A stretch of 36,380 nucleotides of DNA from Nitrospira sp. (GCA_024330925.1 JANDJK010000017.1:1-36380), one strand, 5' to 3'; counted from the stretch's first letter, positions 25,102 to 33,906 are shown. A program made the numbers and translations. The notes: generated by a model from the letters alone, not told the origin.

Positions 25102-27045
25102 ATGTGCGGTATTGCTGGCTTTATTACTTTTAGGGGGGAACCCTTTGACAGGGCTATACTCCATCACATGATCAGCTTGGTCAATCATCGGGGGCCCGAT
25201 GCCGTTGGATTCCATCTGAATGGACCGGTTGCGTTAGGACACGCTCGGCTCAGCATTATTGACCTTGCAGGAGGGGCTCAGCCGATGGCGAACGAGGACC
25301 AGAGTCTGTGGATCACGTTCAATGGTGAAATTTTCAACTACGTCGAATTACGGCAAGATCTGATCAAGAAAGGGCATCACTTTAGGACCCAGTCTGATAC
25401 GGAAGTGATCCTTCATCTGTATGAAGAAAAGGGCGACGCTTGCGTACAGGATCTCAATGGGCAGTGGGCCTTTGCGATTTGGGATTCAAAACGGCAGCGG
25501 CTGTTTCTGTCCCGAGACCGGATGGGTATCCGTCCGCTCTTCTATGCAAAAACGGCGGAGGGATTTGGATTCGCATCCGAGATCAAGTCGTTGCTGGCCA
25601 TCCCGTCGTTGCCGCGGAAGATCGATCCCCATGCGTTGGACCAGATCTTTACTTTCTGGGTAACGATACCTCCGGCCACAGTGTTTGCGGGAGTCTCAGA
25701 GCTTCCTCCAGGTCATTGCTTAACCCTTCAAGAAGGGAAGATGGACGTCACTCCCTATTGGACTTTGGAATATGATGGTCATGCCTCTATCAAAGATGAG
25801 AAGGAAGCTTGTGAGGAATTACTGGCTTTGCTTCTGGACGCGACGCGTCTTCGATTACGATCGGACGTGCCGGTTGGCGCCTATCTGAGCGGCGGGCTAG
25901 ATTCAACTGTGATCGCTGCCCTGATCAAGAAGCTGGGCGTCACGCATTTGAAAACCTTTTCGGTGGCGTTCGACGATAAAGAATTCGATGAAAGCTCGTT
26001 TCAAGAAGAGGCTCGCCAATTTCTTGGCACGGATCATCAAACCGTCCTGTGTCGGCCACGCGACATCGGGCGGGTATTTCCTGAAGTGATCTGGCATACG
26101 GAGACGCCGGTTGTCCGAACCGCGCCTGCGCCGCTGTTTCTCTTGTCCAAGCTCGTTCGGGAGCAGGGATACAAGGTGGTATTAACCGGTGAGGGATCTG
26201 ATGAAGTCTTGGGCGGATACGATATTTTTAAGGAGGCCAAGATTCGTCGGTTTTGGGCCACCAATCCGCGCTCGAAGGTTCGTCCGCTTTTGCTTCGTCG
26301 GTTGTATCCGTACATGAAAAACCTCCAATCACAGCCTGATGCCTATTTACGGGCCTTTTTTCACGTGCGCCAGGAGGATCTCAACAATCCGTTTTTCTCC
26401 CATCTCCCTCGCTGGGAGATGACATCCAAACTCAAGCTGTTTTTTTCGCAAGAGGTAAAAGAGCAGATTGCAAACCACGAAACCGTCCGGCAATTAGAAA
26501 AGCGGTTACCTCGCGGTTATGACCGATGGGATCTATTCGCCCGATCCCAATATCTTGAAACCGCCTACCTGCTTCCTGGCTATATTTTGTCGTCACAGGG
26601 TGATCGCGTAGCCATGGCCCATTCGGTGGAAGGACGGTTTCCTTTTTTGGATTATCGTATCGTCGAGTTTGCAGCACGGTTGCCGGCGCAGTTGAAGATG
26701 AAGGTCTTACATGAGAAGTATCTGCTCAAACAAGCAGTCCGCTCGTTGATTCCGGAAACTATTCGCAAGCGGCATAAACAGCCTTATCGAGCTCCTGACT
26801 GTCAAAGCTTTTTCCGGGAGGACGGCTCTCGCTCACTGGTCGAATATGCTGAGGAGTTGTTGAGTCCTCGTGCCATCACGCAAGTTGGTCTGTTTGATGC
26901 GGAAAGCGTCGGGAAGTTGGTAGAGAAAGTGCGGGTGGGACAGGCCATCGGGGTAAAGGATAACATGGCCTTTGTCGGGATTTTATCGACGCAGTTAGTG
27001 GTGGATCAATTTGTCAAGTCTTTTCCTAAGGAGCATATGGTATGA
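25102..27045 (+). CDS. Asparagine-synthase-family amidotransferase, exosortase A locus type
   Basis: This is a 647-residue glutamine-dependent amidotransferase. The start is fixed at ATG 25102 because the product must begin MCGIAGF, exposing the nucleophilic Cys of the class II glutaminase domain (about 2-215). The open frame extends 87 bp upstream to a GTG/TTG-type start that would bury this Cys. The synthetase half has the PP-loop SGGLDS at 263-268 and LTGEGSDEVLGGYDIF. Family members in XrtA loci are thought to amidate an EPS-linked or carrier-linked carboxylate rather than free aspartate; the substrate is unknown. No good ribosome site is visible, so the structured leader upstream may affect translation. 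It overlaps the acyl carrier gene by 4 bp (ATGA). Confidence 0.92.
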   Translation: MCGIAGFITFRGEPFDRAILHHMISLVNHRGPDAVGFHLNGPVALGHARLSIIDLAGGAQPMANEDQSLWITFNGEIFNYVELRQDLIKKGHHFRTQSDTEVILHLYEEKGDACVQDLNGQWAFAIWDSKRQRLFLSRDRMGIRPLFYAKTAEGFGFASEIKSLLAIPSLPRKIDPHALDQIFTFWVTIPPATVFAGVSELPPGHCLTLQEGKMDVTPYWTLEYDGHASIKDEKEACEELLALLLDATRLRLRSDVPVGAYLSGGLDSTVIAALIKKLGVTHLKTFSVAFDDKEFDESSFQEEARQFLGTDHQTVLCRPRDIGRVFPEVIWHTETPVVRTAPAPLFLLSKLVREQGYKVVLTGEGSDEVLGGYDIFKEAKIRRFWATNPRSKVRPLLLRRLYPYMKNLQSQPDAYLRAFFHVRQEDLNNPFFSHLPRWEMTSKLKLFFSQEVKEQIANHETVRQLEKRLPRGYDRWDLFARSQYLETAYLLPGYILSSQGDRVAMAHSVEGRFPFLDYRIVEFAARLPAQLKMKVLHEKYLLKQAVRSLIPETIRKRHKQPYRAPDCQSFFREDGSRSLVEYAEELLSPRAITQVGLFDAESVGKLVEKVRVGQAIGVKDNMAFVGILSTQLVVDQFVKSFPKEHMV

Positions 27046-27308
27046 CATCAATTGAGGCGCAAGTGCGGCAATATGTCACGGATCGGTTGTTATTTGGGCG
27101 GTCAGATGTTGTTGATGGGGATACCTCGTTTTTAGAGTCAGGGCTCATCGATTCGACGGGGGTGTTGGAGCTAGTTACGTTCTTGGAAGAAACCTTCAAA
27201 ATCAAAGTGGAGGATGAAGACCTTATTCCGGCGAATCTTGATTCGATCAATGCACTAACTCGATTTATTCAGACCAAATCCCCGGATTTGGCCCAGAGTC
27301 GTACGTAG
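27042..27308 (+). CDS. Acyl carrier protein-like protein
   Basis: This 88-residue acidic helical protein has the phosphopantetheine site LIDSTGVLEL, where Ser38 would carry the 4'-phosphopantetheine arm. The surrounding helix II is well conserved (FLESGLIDSTGVLELVTFLEE). It is not the fatty-acid AcpP, given no fab neighbours and a divergent sequence. It overlaps the amidotransferase gene (ATGA) and lies 6 bp before the double acyl-AMP ligase, so the ligase very likely loads it. Confidence 0.9.
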   Translation: MTSIEAQVRQYVTDRLLFGRSDVVDGDTSFLESGLIDSTGVLELVTFLEETFKIKVEDEDLIPANLDSINALTRFIQTKSPDLAQSRT

Positions 27309-27314
27309 GTCTCC

Positions 27315-30300
27315 ATGTTGGTCGAGGAATTTTTAGAAGTAAGCGCCGCTCGCTTCCCCGAGAAGATTGCTGTTGTGGCAGGGGGGCGAGGAGTGACTTA
27401 TCGAGAGCTGGACCAACACGCCAATGCTTTGGCGCACTCGCTGATTCGGCTTGGGATTCAACGGGGTGACCGGATCGTCATTTGTCTGAGCAACTCGATC
27501 GAGGCGGTGGTATCGATTTTTGGGGTGTTGAAGGCGCAAGGTGTATTTGTCGTGCTAAGCCCTTCAACCACGGTGGAGAAATTGTTCTATGTTGTGAACC
27601 AAAGCCAAGCATCCGGTCTCATTGTGCAGAGCAGGCATTTCAAGGAGATTTGCTCCCAGCTTGGCCACGCCAATAGCCTCCGAGCAATAATCGAATGTCC
27701 ATCAGCGTTCCCAGAGCCAAGCACAGACAAGACAGCAATCCCGCAGCACCTTGGATTCATGCAGTGTCTGGACTATTCCGATCGTGTGCATGCTCCTCAC
27801 AAGCAGAATATCAATATCGACTTGGCCGCTTTGATATATACGTCATCCTCCACTGGTGAGTCGAAAGGAGTCATGCTAACTCATTTGAACATCTGTTCGG
27901 CGGCGGATTCTATCCTCTCGTATTTGGAATATGGGCAGAGCGATGTCATTCTCAATGTGCTTCCCCTTGCGTTTGATTATGGCCTCTATCAGGTTTTGAT
28001 GGGTATCAAAGTCGGTGCACGGATTGTGCTTGAGCCGTCGTTTGCCTACCCTCATACAGTGTTCCAGCGTATTGAACAAGAACGTGTGACAGTCCTGCCC
28101 TTGGTTCCCACACTCATTGCCGCATTGCTTGAAACCAATCCAGGCAGCTATGACTTCACCTCTGTTCGGTGTGTGACGACGACGGGAGCTGCTGTGCCCG
28201 TAGACCACCTGAAGCGATTGCGCGAACGGTTGCCCCACGCCAAACTTTTCTCGATGTATGGTCTAACAGAGTGCAAGCGGGTTTCATATTTACCGCCTGA
28301 GGAATTAGATCGGCGTCCGATGTCGGTGGGAAAAGGCATGCCGAACCAAGAGATCTATTTGGTGGATGCCGATGGCAATCGACTTGGCCCTGGATCAGTG
28401 GGGGAGCTGGTGGTTAGAGGAGCTCATGTGATGAAAGGCTATTGGAATATGCCGGAAGAGACGGCGCGCGTGTTGAAACCAGGGTTGTGGGGAGATGAAC
28501 GCGTGCTGTTCACCGGTGATTATTTTCGTATGGACGAAGCGGGCTATCTCTATTTCATCGGTCGCAAGGATGACATAATCAAAACGGGCGGGAAAAAAGT
28601 GAGTCCGCGTGAGGTCGAAGATGTCCTCCAGGGGATGACGGAGATTGCTGAGGCAGCCGTTATTGGAGTGCCTCACAGGCGTTTGGGGCAGGTCGTCAAA
28701 GCGTTTATACGATTGCGAAAGGAAGCTAATCTGACCGAGGAGGAAGTGATTCGCCATTGCCGGAATGTTCTCGAACCGTACATGGTTCCTCAAGTGATTC
28801 AATTTGTCGATGTGCTGCCGAAGACAGACAACGGAAAGATAGACAAAAAGGCATTGGAACAGGCCAGCCTGCTATCGGAAGGGGCTGTGCGCCGGCCCGT
28901 TCTTGCAGTTGAGGAACAGAATCGCCATTTCTGGGTGGAAGAATCCCGAATCGAGCATATCATCAATGGCCTGATACAGACGCAGGGGCAAAGAACGGCG
29001 CTAATTTATAGAAACGAGCGCTATACCTACCAAGATCTGCGGGCGCTTATCGACGCTCAAAAATATAAATTGGCCGATGCTGGGTTGCATCGAGAGGACC
29101 GAACTGTTCTCTGGATGGAAAATTCCCCGGAGTATGTCGCAACTTATTTGGCGGTGCTGGAGTTGGGAGCAATCGTGGTGGCGCTTCATCCGCAAACAAT
29201 GGTCGAAGAGGTCGTGCGGATCGTCCGCCATGTGGGAGCTGCGGGCGTGATCATTTCTCAGGCTGTGAAGCAATGGACGGTGGATAACTTTGAATCTGCC
29301 GGTCTTCGCTTCGTGTTGGCGACCGACCAGCTTCGGCGCATGCAGTATCGCGATGCGGGGCACATTGTTCCTTTCGGCACTGCACAGATTATTTATACAT
29401 CCGGTTCGACCGGGCGTCCTAAAGGCGTGGTTCTCACCCATCGAAACCTTGTCACCAACACGAGGTCGATCCTTGAGTATCTTCGCCTCACGTCTGACGA
29501 TGTGGGGCTGGCGGTTCTGCCATTCGTCTATGCCTACGGCAACTCTGTCATGCTCACTCATCTTTTTGCCGGGGGGACATTGGTCATCGAAAATAGCCTC
29601 CTCTATCCGCAAACAGTGGTAGATGCCATGGCCAGGCACCAGGTAACTGGCTTATCAGGAGTTTCGACCACCTACGCTCTCTTGCTGAACAATGCGCATT
29701 TCTCATCTTCTTCCTTTCCGTCGCTTCGCTATCTGACCCACGCGGGGGGGCCGATGCCGTCTGAGCTGTTGGGGCGGCTCCGGAAGGCTTTTCCCGACAC
29801 GCGACTCTATTTGATGTATGGTCAAACAGAAGCATCTGCTCGGTTGACCTATCTCCCGCCCGAACTCGTGGATGTGAAAAAAGGGTCGGCAGGTCGTGCG
29901 ATTCCCGGTGTGACGCTAAAAGTCGTCAAAGAAAGCGGTGAGACGGCTCGGCCGGGCGAAGTAGGAGAAATTTGGGCCAGGGGTGACAATGTTATGCAGG
30001 GCTATTGGCAGGATCCAGAATTGACAGCCCAAGTTCTTAAAGATGGGTGGTTGCGGACAGGCGACCTTGGCTGGATCGATGAAGAAGGATTTATAACCAT
30101 CGTTGGCCGCAACAATGAAATGATCAAGACCGGTGCCTATCGAATTAGTCCAACAGAAATTGAAGAGGTTTTGCTGCAGCATCCCCAAATTTTGGAGGCC
30201 GGTGTGGTGGGACTCGATGATCCGATCTTGGGACAGAAACTTTGTGCCATTGTCGTTCTCAAGGAAAAGGAATCCCTTGATCAGCGAGGTGTGATGGCCT

Positions 30301-30452
30301 ACTGCGCACAACGTCTAGTTCCCTATAAGCGGCCTAAAATGGTGGCCATTGTTCCCTCGTTGCCTAAATCTCCTTCTGGTAAGGTTTTGCGGCATCGCTT
30401 GCGTGAGATAGCCTTAATGGCGCAGGGAGAGTCTGTTCCCGCTTTTTCCTAA
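27315..30452 (+). CDS. Tandem double AMP-forming acyl ligase (two adenylation domains), exosortase A locus type
   Basis: This 1045-residue protein carries two complete ANL-superfamily adenylating domains in one chain. Domain 1 (about 1-520) has YTSSSTGESKGVMLTH near 173-188, MYGLTECKR, the hinge/GD motif TGDYFRMDEAGYLYFIGRKDD and the terminal Lys motif DNGKIDKKAL near 504. Domain 2 (about 540-1045) has YTSGSTGRPKGVVLTH near 692-707, MYGQTEASARLTYLPP, RTGDLGWIDEEGFITIVGRNNE and SGKVLRHRL near 1020. Both retain the expected catalytic Lys. No thiolation or condensation domain is inside, so the separate carrier protein just upstream is the probable acceptor. XrtA-associated ligases are usually single-domain; the fusion is unusual. 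Substrates are unknown. Confidence 0.92.
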   Translation: MLVEEFLEVSAARFPEKIAVVAGGRGVTYRELDQHANALAHSLIRLGIQRGDRIVICLSNSIEAVVSIFGVLKAQGVFVVLSPSTTVEKLFYVVNQSQASGLIVQSRHFKEICSQLGHANSLRAIIECPSAFPEPSTDKTAIPQHLGFMQCLDYSDRVHAPHKQNINIDLAALIYTSSSTGESKGVMLTHLNICSAADSILSYLEYGQSDVILNVLPLAFDYGLYQVLMGIKVGARIVLEPSFAYPHTVFQRIEQERVTVLPLVPTLIAALLETNPGSYDFTSVRCVTTTGAAVPVDHLKRLRERLPHAKLFSMYGLTECKRVSYLPPEELDRRPMSVGKGMPNQEIYLVDADGNRLGPGSVGELVVRGAHVMKGYWNMPEETARVLKPGLWGDERVLFTGDYFRMDEAGYLYFIGRKDDIIKTGGKKVSPREVEDVLQGMTEIAEAAVIGVPHRRLGQVVKAFIRLRKEANLTEEEVIRHCRNVLEPYMVPQVIQFVDVLPKTDNGKIDKKALEQASLLSEGAVRRPVLAVEEQNRHFWVEESRIEHIINGLIQTQGQRTALIYRNERYTYQDLRALIDAQKYKLADAGLHREDRTVLWMENSPEYVATYLAVLELGAIVVALHPQTMVEEVVRIVRHVGAAGVIISQAVKQWTVDNFESAGLRFVLATDQLRRMQYRDAGHIVPFGTAQIIYTSGSTGRPKGVVLTHRNLVTNTRSILEYLRLTSDDVGLAVLPFVYAYGNSVMLTHLFAGGTLVIENSLLYPQTVVDAMARHQVTGLSGVSTTYALLLNNAHFSSSSFPSLRYLTHAGGPMPSELLGRLRKAFPDTRLYLMYGQTEASARLTYLPPELVDVKKGSAGRAIPGVTLKVVKESGETARPGEVGEIWARGDNVMQGYWQDPELTAQVLKDGWLRTGDLGWIDEEGFITIVGRNNEMIKTGAYRISPTEIEEVLLQHPQILEAGVVGLDDPILGQKLCAIVVLKEKESLDQRGVMAYCAQRLVPYKRPKMVAIVPSLPKSPSGKVLRHRLREIALMAQGESVPAFS

Positions 30453-30565
30453 TTATTTTTTGCACAACTGGTCGGTATTCGCTCAGCATTGTTGGATGGC
30501 AGATGGGAGCTGTGCGAATGACAATGGGCTGCGAGAGGGCAGTGTCTGTCTCCAAGGAGAGCAGG
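30453..30565. other. Gap between the double ligase and the NAD-synthetase-like gene
   Basis: This 113-bp stretch starts with a T-rich segment (six Ts at 30456-30461). A weak GGGA/TCCC stem (30425-30440) lies just before the ligase stop, so a poor terminator is conceivable. An ATG at 30503 is in frame with the next gene, but the strong AAGGAG at 30554-30559 points to ATG 30566 as the true start. Confidence 0.3.
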
Positions 30566-31567
30566 ATGGGAGCAAAAAAAGAGAAAGTCTCACGAGATTC
30601 TCTCCGCCTTGATGCCAGCGCTGAAGTGGCACGCATTACGTCGTTTATTCGAGAGAAGGTCGTGACAACGTTACGACGGAAAGGTGTGGTCGTCGGGCTG
30701 TCTGGTGGGATTGACAGTAGTACGGTTGCAGCCCTGGCCGTCCGCGCCTTGGGTGCCGATCGGGTGATCGGATTGTTTATGCCGGAATCTGATTCCTCTG
30801 ATGACAGTCTGCGTTTGGGCCAGTTGTTGGCGGAGAAGCTGGGCATCAGAACCTTTACCGAGGACATCTCCGGCATTCTTCGTGGTGCGGAATGTTACCG
30901 ACGACGCGATGAAGCGATTCGTACTGTTGTCCCTGAGTACCATTCAGGCTACAAGTCCAAACTGGTGCTGTCTTCTCTTGACAGTTCGGAGTTTCGCATC
31001 TCCTATGTTGTGGTGCAGTCGCCGGATGGTGAGCAGCGCAAGGTTCGTCTAACAGCCGAGGCATTTTTGGCGCTGGTGGCGGCGACGAATTTCAAGCAGC
31101 GCACCAGGAAGATGATGGAGTATTACTATGCCGATCGTTTTCAGTACGCCGTTGCGGGTACGCCCAATCGATTGGAATATGATCTCGGATTTTTCGTCAA
31201 GAATGGGGACGGCTCGGCCGATATCAAGCCAATCGCGCATTTGTACAAGTCGCAAGTCTATCAACTTGCTGAGTATCTGGGGGTGCCGCAGGAGATTTTA
31301 AATCGTCCTCCCACCACGGACACTTACTCACTACCTCAGTCGCAGGAAGAATTTTATTTTTCGCTCCCCTACGACCAGATGGACCTCTGTCTGTACGGCA
31401 AGACCCATCGAATACCTGCTTCGGAGATTGCCGAGGCGCTTGGAATGCGTGAGGATCAGGTCGAACGGGTGTATCGCGACATCGACGCCAAGCGAGCCGT
31501 CGCTCACTACCTCCTGATGGAACCGTTGCTCGTCGAGCCGATCAAGAAAACGGTTGCCGAGACATAG
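30566..31567 (+). CDS. NAD+ synthetase-like ATP-pyrophosphatase in EPS locus
   Basis: This 333-residue protein is of the NadE/ExsB PP-loop superfamily. VVVGLSGGIDSSTVAAL contains the PP-loop at 46-52. Further NadE-like motifs are ATNFKQRTRKMMEYYYA, AGTPNRLEYDLGFFVKNGDG, ADIKPIAHLYKSQVYQLAEYLGVP and PTTDTYSLPQSQEEF. There is no N-terminal nitrilase/glutaminase domain, so it would use ammonia or an external donor. It has an extra strand-rich insert (about residues 125-165) relative to the short NadE form. Its position between an acyl ligase and an exosortase suggests a specialised adenylating amidase, but a housekeeping NAD synthase role cannot be excluded. ATG 30566 is chosen (AAGGAG at 6-bp spacing). 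Confidence 0.85.
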   Translation: MGAKKEKVSRDSLRLDASAEVARITSFIREKVVTTLRRKGVVVGLSGGIDSSTVAALAVRALGADRVIGLFMPESDSSDDSLRLGQLLAEKLGIRTFTEDISGILRGAECYRRRDEAIRTVVPEYHSGYKSKLVLSSLDSSEFRISYVVVQSPDGEQRKVRLTAEAFLALVAATNFKQRTRKMMEYYYADRFQYAVAGTPNRLEYDLGFFVKNGDGSADIKPIAHLYKSQVYQLAEYLGVPQEILNRPPTTDTYSLPQSQEEFYFSLPYDQMDLCLYGKTHRIPASEIAEALGMREDQVERVYRDIDAKRAVAHYLLMEPLLVEPIKKTVAET

Positions 31568-31589
31568 ACCGTTTCTCAACCATCTTGCC

Positions 31590-33140
31590 ATGAAACCTGC
31601 CACGTTGTCGCTGTCTGTCATGGCCAAAACGGTTGGCGATCGGAGAGTGCAGACGCTCGGAATCGTTCTGGCTCTCGCCTTGCTGTTTTGTTATGTGGAC
31701 GTCCTACTTGGAATGGCCAACCAGTGGTGGACCATCTCTTTTTATTCATACGCCTTTTTGATTCCTGGCATCAGCGCGTATCTTGTGTGGGTCAGGCGGG
31801 ATCAATTGTGGGCGGTCCAGCCGGAGCCGGCCTATGTGATGGGGACGGTCATTACTGCCGCTGGCTTGTCAGCCTTGATGCTTGGTCGCAAAGCCGGCGT
31901 TCAGACCGTGCAGCAGATATCGCTGTTGATCACCGTTCCCGGTGTTGTGTTGTGTCTCTTCGGATGGCGAATCCTCAAAGTGCTGGGTCTGCCCATTGCG
32001 TTTTTAGGATTTATGATTCCCGTATGGGATGCTGTCACCGAACCGCTCCATTTACCCTTTCAACGCCTTTCGGCCGACCTTGGCGTGCGGCTGCTGAACC
32101 TGTTCGGGATTCCGGTCTATCAGAACGGCGTGTTCATCTATTTGCCGAACATCACGTTGGAAGTTGCCAAGTCGTGTAGCGGCGTCAACTATTTGATTGC
32201 GGTGTTGGCCACGTCGATTCCACTGGCGACCATTGTGCTTCATAGTGTCGGGAAACGGGTCGGTCTTGTTGTATTTGCCGTCACGGTTTCCGCCTTGGCG
32301 AATAGTTTGCGTGTGGCCTTGATCGGTGTGTTGGCCTATTACGGTTTGAGCGGTGATCTTCATGGTCCGTATCACACGTTGCATGGGCTGTTCGTCTCGA
32401 TGATTGGGTATGTCGTGATCTTTGGCGGATTGTGGGTCTTGTCGCGAGGGCAGCAGCCCGCTCCGCGTGGAGCTCCTGCGGGGAAATGGCAGCTTCAATG
32501 GTCGGCAATTCGGATTCCATGGACGGTTGCGGTGGTGGTGCTTGTGGTGGTGGGAGTTGCGGGATCAACCGAGTGGTCTCGGCCTGTGACGCTGGGAGAT
32601 GATCCCGAAAAGCATCTCTCGTTGGCCGATGCCGGCTGGGTACGTTTAGCGGTTCCAACAAGCGACATGATGCCAGGGGCCGACCAAAAATGGTCGTGGA
32701 TCTATCGGGCAGGTGACGGAGAGGATGTCAGGTTATCGCTCTGGTATTTCACGTTCCAATCCCAAGGGAAAGAATTGATCCACGTCGGCACATCCGCTCT
32801 TCACAGGGGTGCAACGATCATGAAGCTGAGTGTAGATGGACAGAATGCGATCGAGGTCAATCGGCGCATCCTTTCCGAAGGTGGGAAACGGCAAGTGGCT
32901 GTGTTTTGGTACGATCTCAATGGACGACGGTTGACCAGCCCTCTTGCCGTCAAGCTCTACACGGCGCTTGACGGGATAACCCAGGGGCGAACGAACGGCG
33001 CCTTGATCTGGGTGGCAACAGATCTGCCTTCCGCTGAAGAGGAGGATGTGGAACAAGCGACCACTCGTTTACAAACGTTTATTGCGCAAGCCTTTCCTCG
33101 GCTTACCCAGTTTCTTGCCAGCTCCAGCTCTACGCCATAA
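31590..33140 (+). CDS. xrtA: Exosortase A fused to an EpsI-like C-terminal domain
   Basis: Exosortases are multispanning inner-membrane proteases/transpeptidases that process PEP-CTERM proteins. The 516-residue product has about eight membrane helices (25-310) with the catalytic residues Cys196 in EVAKSCSGVNYL, Arg241 in ANSLRVALIGV and His262/265 in GPYHTLHG. After a further hydrophobic helix (about 312-330) comes a soluble domain (about 335-510), which resembles EpsI, a separate protein in some loci. I chose ATG 31590; a TTG at 31554 overlaps the preceding gene, and ATG 31620 is possible. No PEP-CTERM substrate (V-P-E-P, helix, Arg) is present in this window, so targets must lie elsewhere. 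Confidence 0.92.
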   Translation: MKPATLSLSVMAKTVGDRRVQTLGIVLALALLFCYVDVLLGMANQWWTISFYSYAFLIPGISAYLVWVRRDQLWAVQPEPAYVMGTVITAAGLSALMLGRKAGVQTVQQISLLITVPGVVLCLFGWRILKVLGLPIAFLGFMIPVWDAVTEPLHLPFQRLSADLGVRLLNLFGIPVYQNGVFIYLPNITLEVAKSCSGVNYLIAVLATSIPLATIVLHSVGKRVGLVVFAVTVSALANSLRVALIGVLAYYGLSGDLHGPYHTLHGLFVSMIGYVVIFGGLWVLSRGQQPAPRGAPAGKWQLQWSAIRIPWTVAVVVLVVVGVAGSTEWSRPVTLGDDPEKHLSLADAGWVRLAVPTSDMMPGADQKWSWIYRAGDGEDVRLSLWYFTFQSQGKELIHVGTSALHRGATIMKLSVDGQNAIEVNRRILSEGGKRQVAVFWYDLNGRRLTSPLAVKLYTALDGITQGRTNGALIWVATDLPSAEEEDVEQATTRLQTFIAQAFPRLTQFLASSSSTP

Positions 33141-33180
33141 TGTAACCACGTTCGACAAGGTGGAAGGAATATAGGCGGCC

Positions 33181-33906
33181 ATGATGCCAGTTCCTTGGGA
33201 TCGATTGTCGCGCAAGCGGATCTGTTTTGGACATCAGTCGGTCGGCAAAAACCTGATTGATGGATTGATGGCCTGCGCAAAAGGACGGTTGAATATCGTC
33301 GAGAGTTCAGACACGGAAACGTTTCGACAACCGGTGTTCGCCCATTTCCAAGTCGGTCAGAATCGTGATCCGCTGGCAAAATTTGAAGATTTCAAAACCG
33401 TCATGAGATCCGGTGTGGGAGAGTTAGTCGATGTGGCATTCTTTAAGTTGTGCTATGTGGACATCACAGCTCACACTGATGTTGAACATCTGTTCAATAT
33501 GTATCGCCGGATGATGGATGATCTTGCCTTGCGCTATCCAGCGATCACGTTTCTCCATGTTACTGTGCCGTTGAGACGCCTGGAGAACGGGGTGCTTCAA
33601 TGGATCAAGACGCAGTGGCGAGGAGACGAGCGGGAATACCTTTCGCAAGTTAAACGCCATGCCTACAACGAACTCTTGCGTACCACGTACGGGCCGTCGG
33701 GCCGATTGTTCGACTTGGCGGCGGAGGAAGCGACTTATCCGGATGGGCGGGTCTCGATTATTCGGTATCAAGGAAGAACCATCCCCACTCTTGTCTCGGA
33801 CTACACAAACGACGGCGGCCATCTAAATGAATGGGCTGCGGAACGCATTGCAGCTCGGCTGCTGGCTTGTATCGGATCGATCGAAGAGGCCGTGCAGGAT
33901 CAATAA
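33181..33906 (+). CDS. SGNH/GDSL-like protein of unknown function in EPS locus
   Basis: This 241-residue protein has no signal peptide. An N-terminal FGHQSVGKNLIDGL resembles a degenerate block I of SGNH hydrolases, with GHQS in place of GDS, and the C-terminal SDYTNDGGHLNEWAAERIA resembles block V (DxxH). The middle has DVAFFKLCYVDITAHTDVEHL and TFLHVTVPLRR, consistent with a flavodoxin-like hydrolase core. It could acylate or deacylate the polysaccharide, as SGNH proteins in other EPS loci do, but this is inference. The start is ATG 33181; ATG 33184 is an alternative. It sits between the exosortase and the FemAB-like gene. Confidence 0.65.
   Translation: MMPVPWDRLSRKRICFGHQSVGKNLIDGLMACAKGRLNIVESSDTETFRQPVFAHFQVGQNRDPLAKFEDFKTVMRSGVGELVDVAFFKLCYVDITAHTDVEHLFNMYRRMMDDLALRYPAITFLHVTVPLRRLENGVLQWIKTQWRGDEREYLSQVKRHAYNELLRTTYGPSGRLFDLAAEEATYPDGRVSIIRYQGRTIPTLVSDYTNDGGHLNEWAAERIAARLLACIGSIEEAVQDQ

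Noticed and set aside
30503-30565. Longer N-terminus for the NAD-synthetase-like protein
   Set aside because: The strong AAGGAG at 30554-30559 is correctly placed only for ATG 30566, and the extra residues have no family counterpart.
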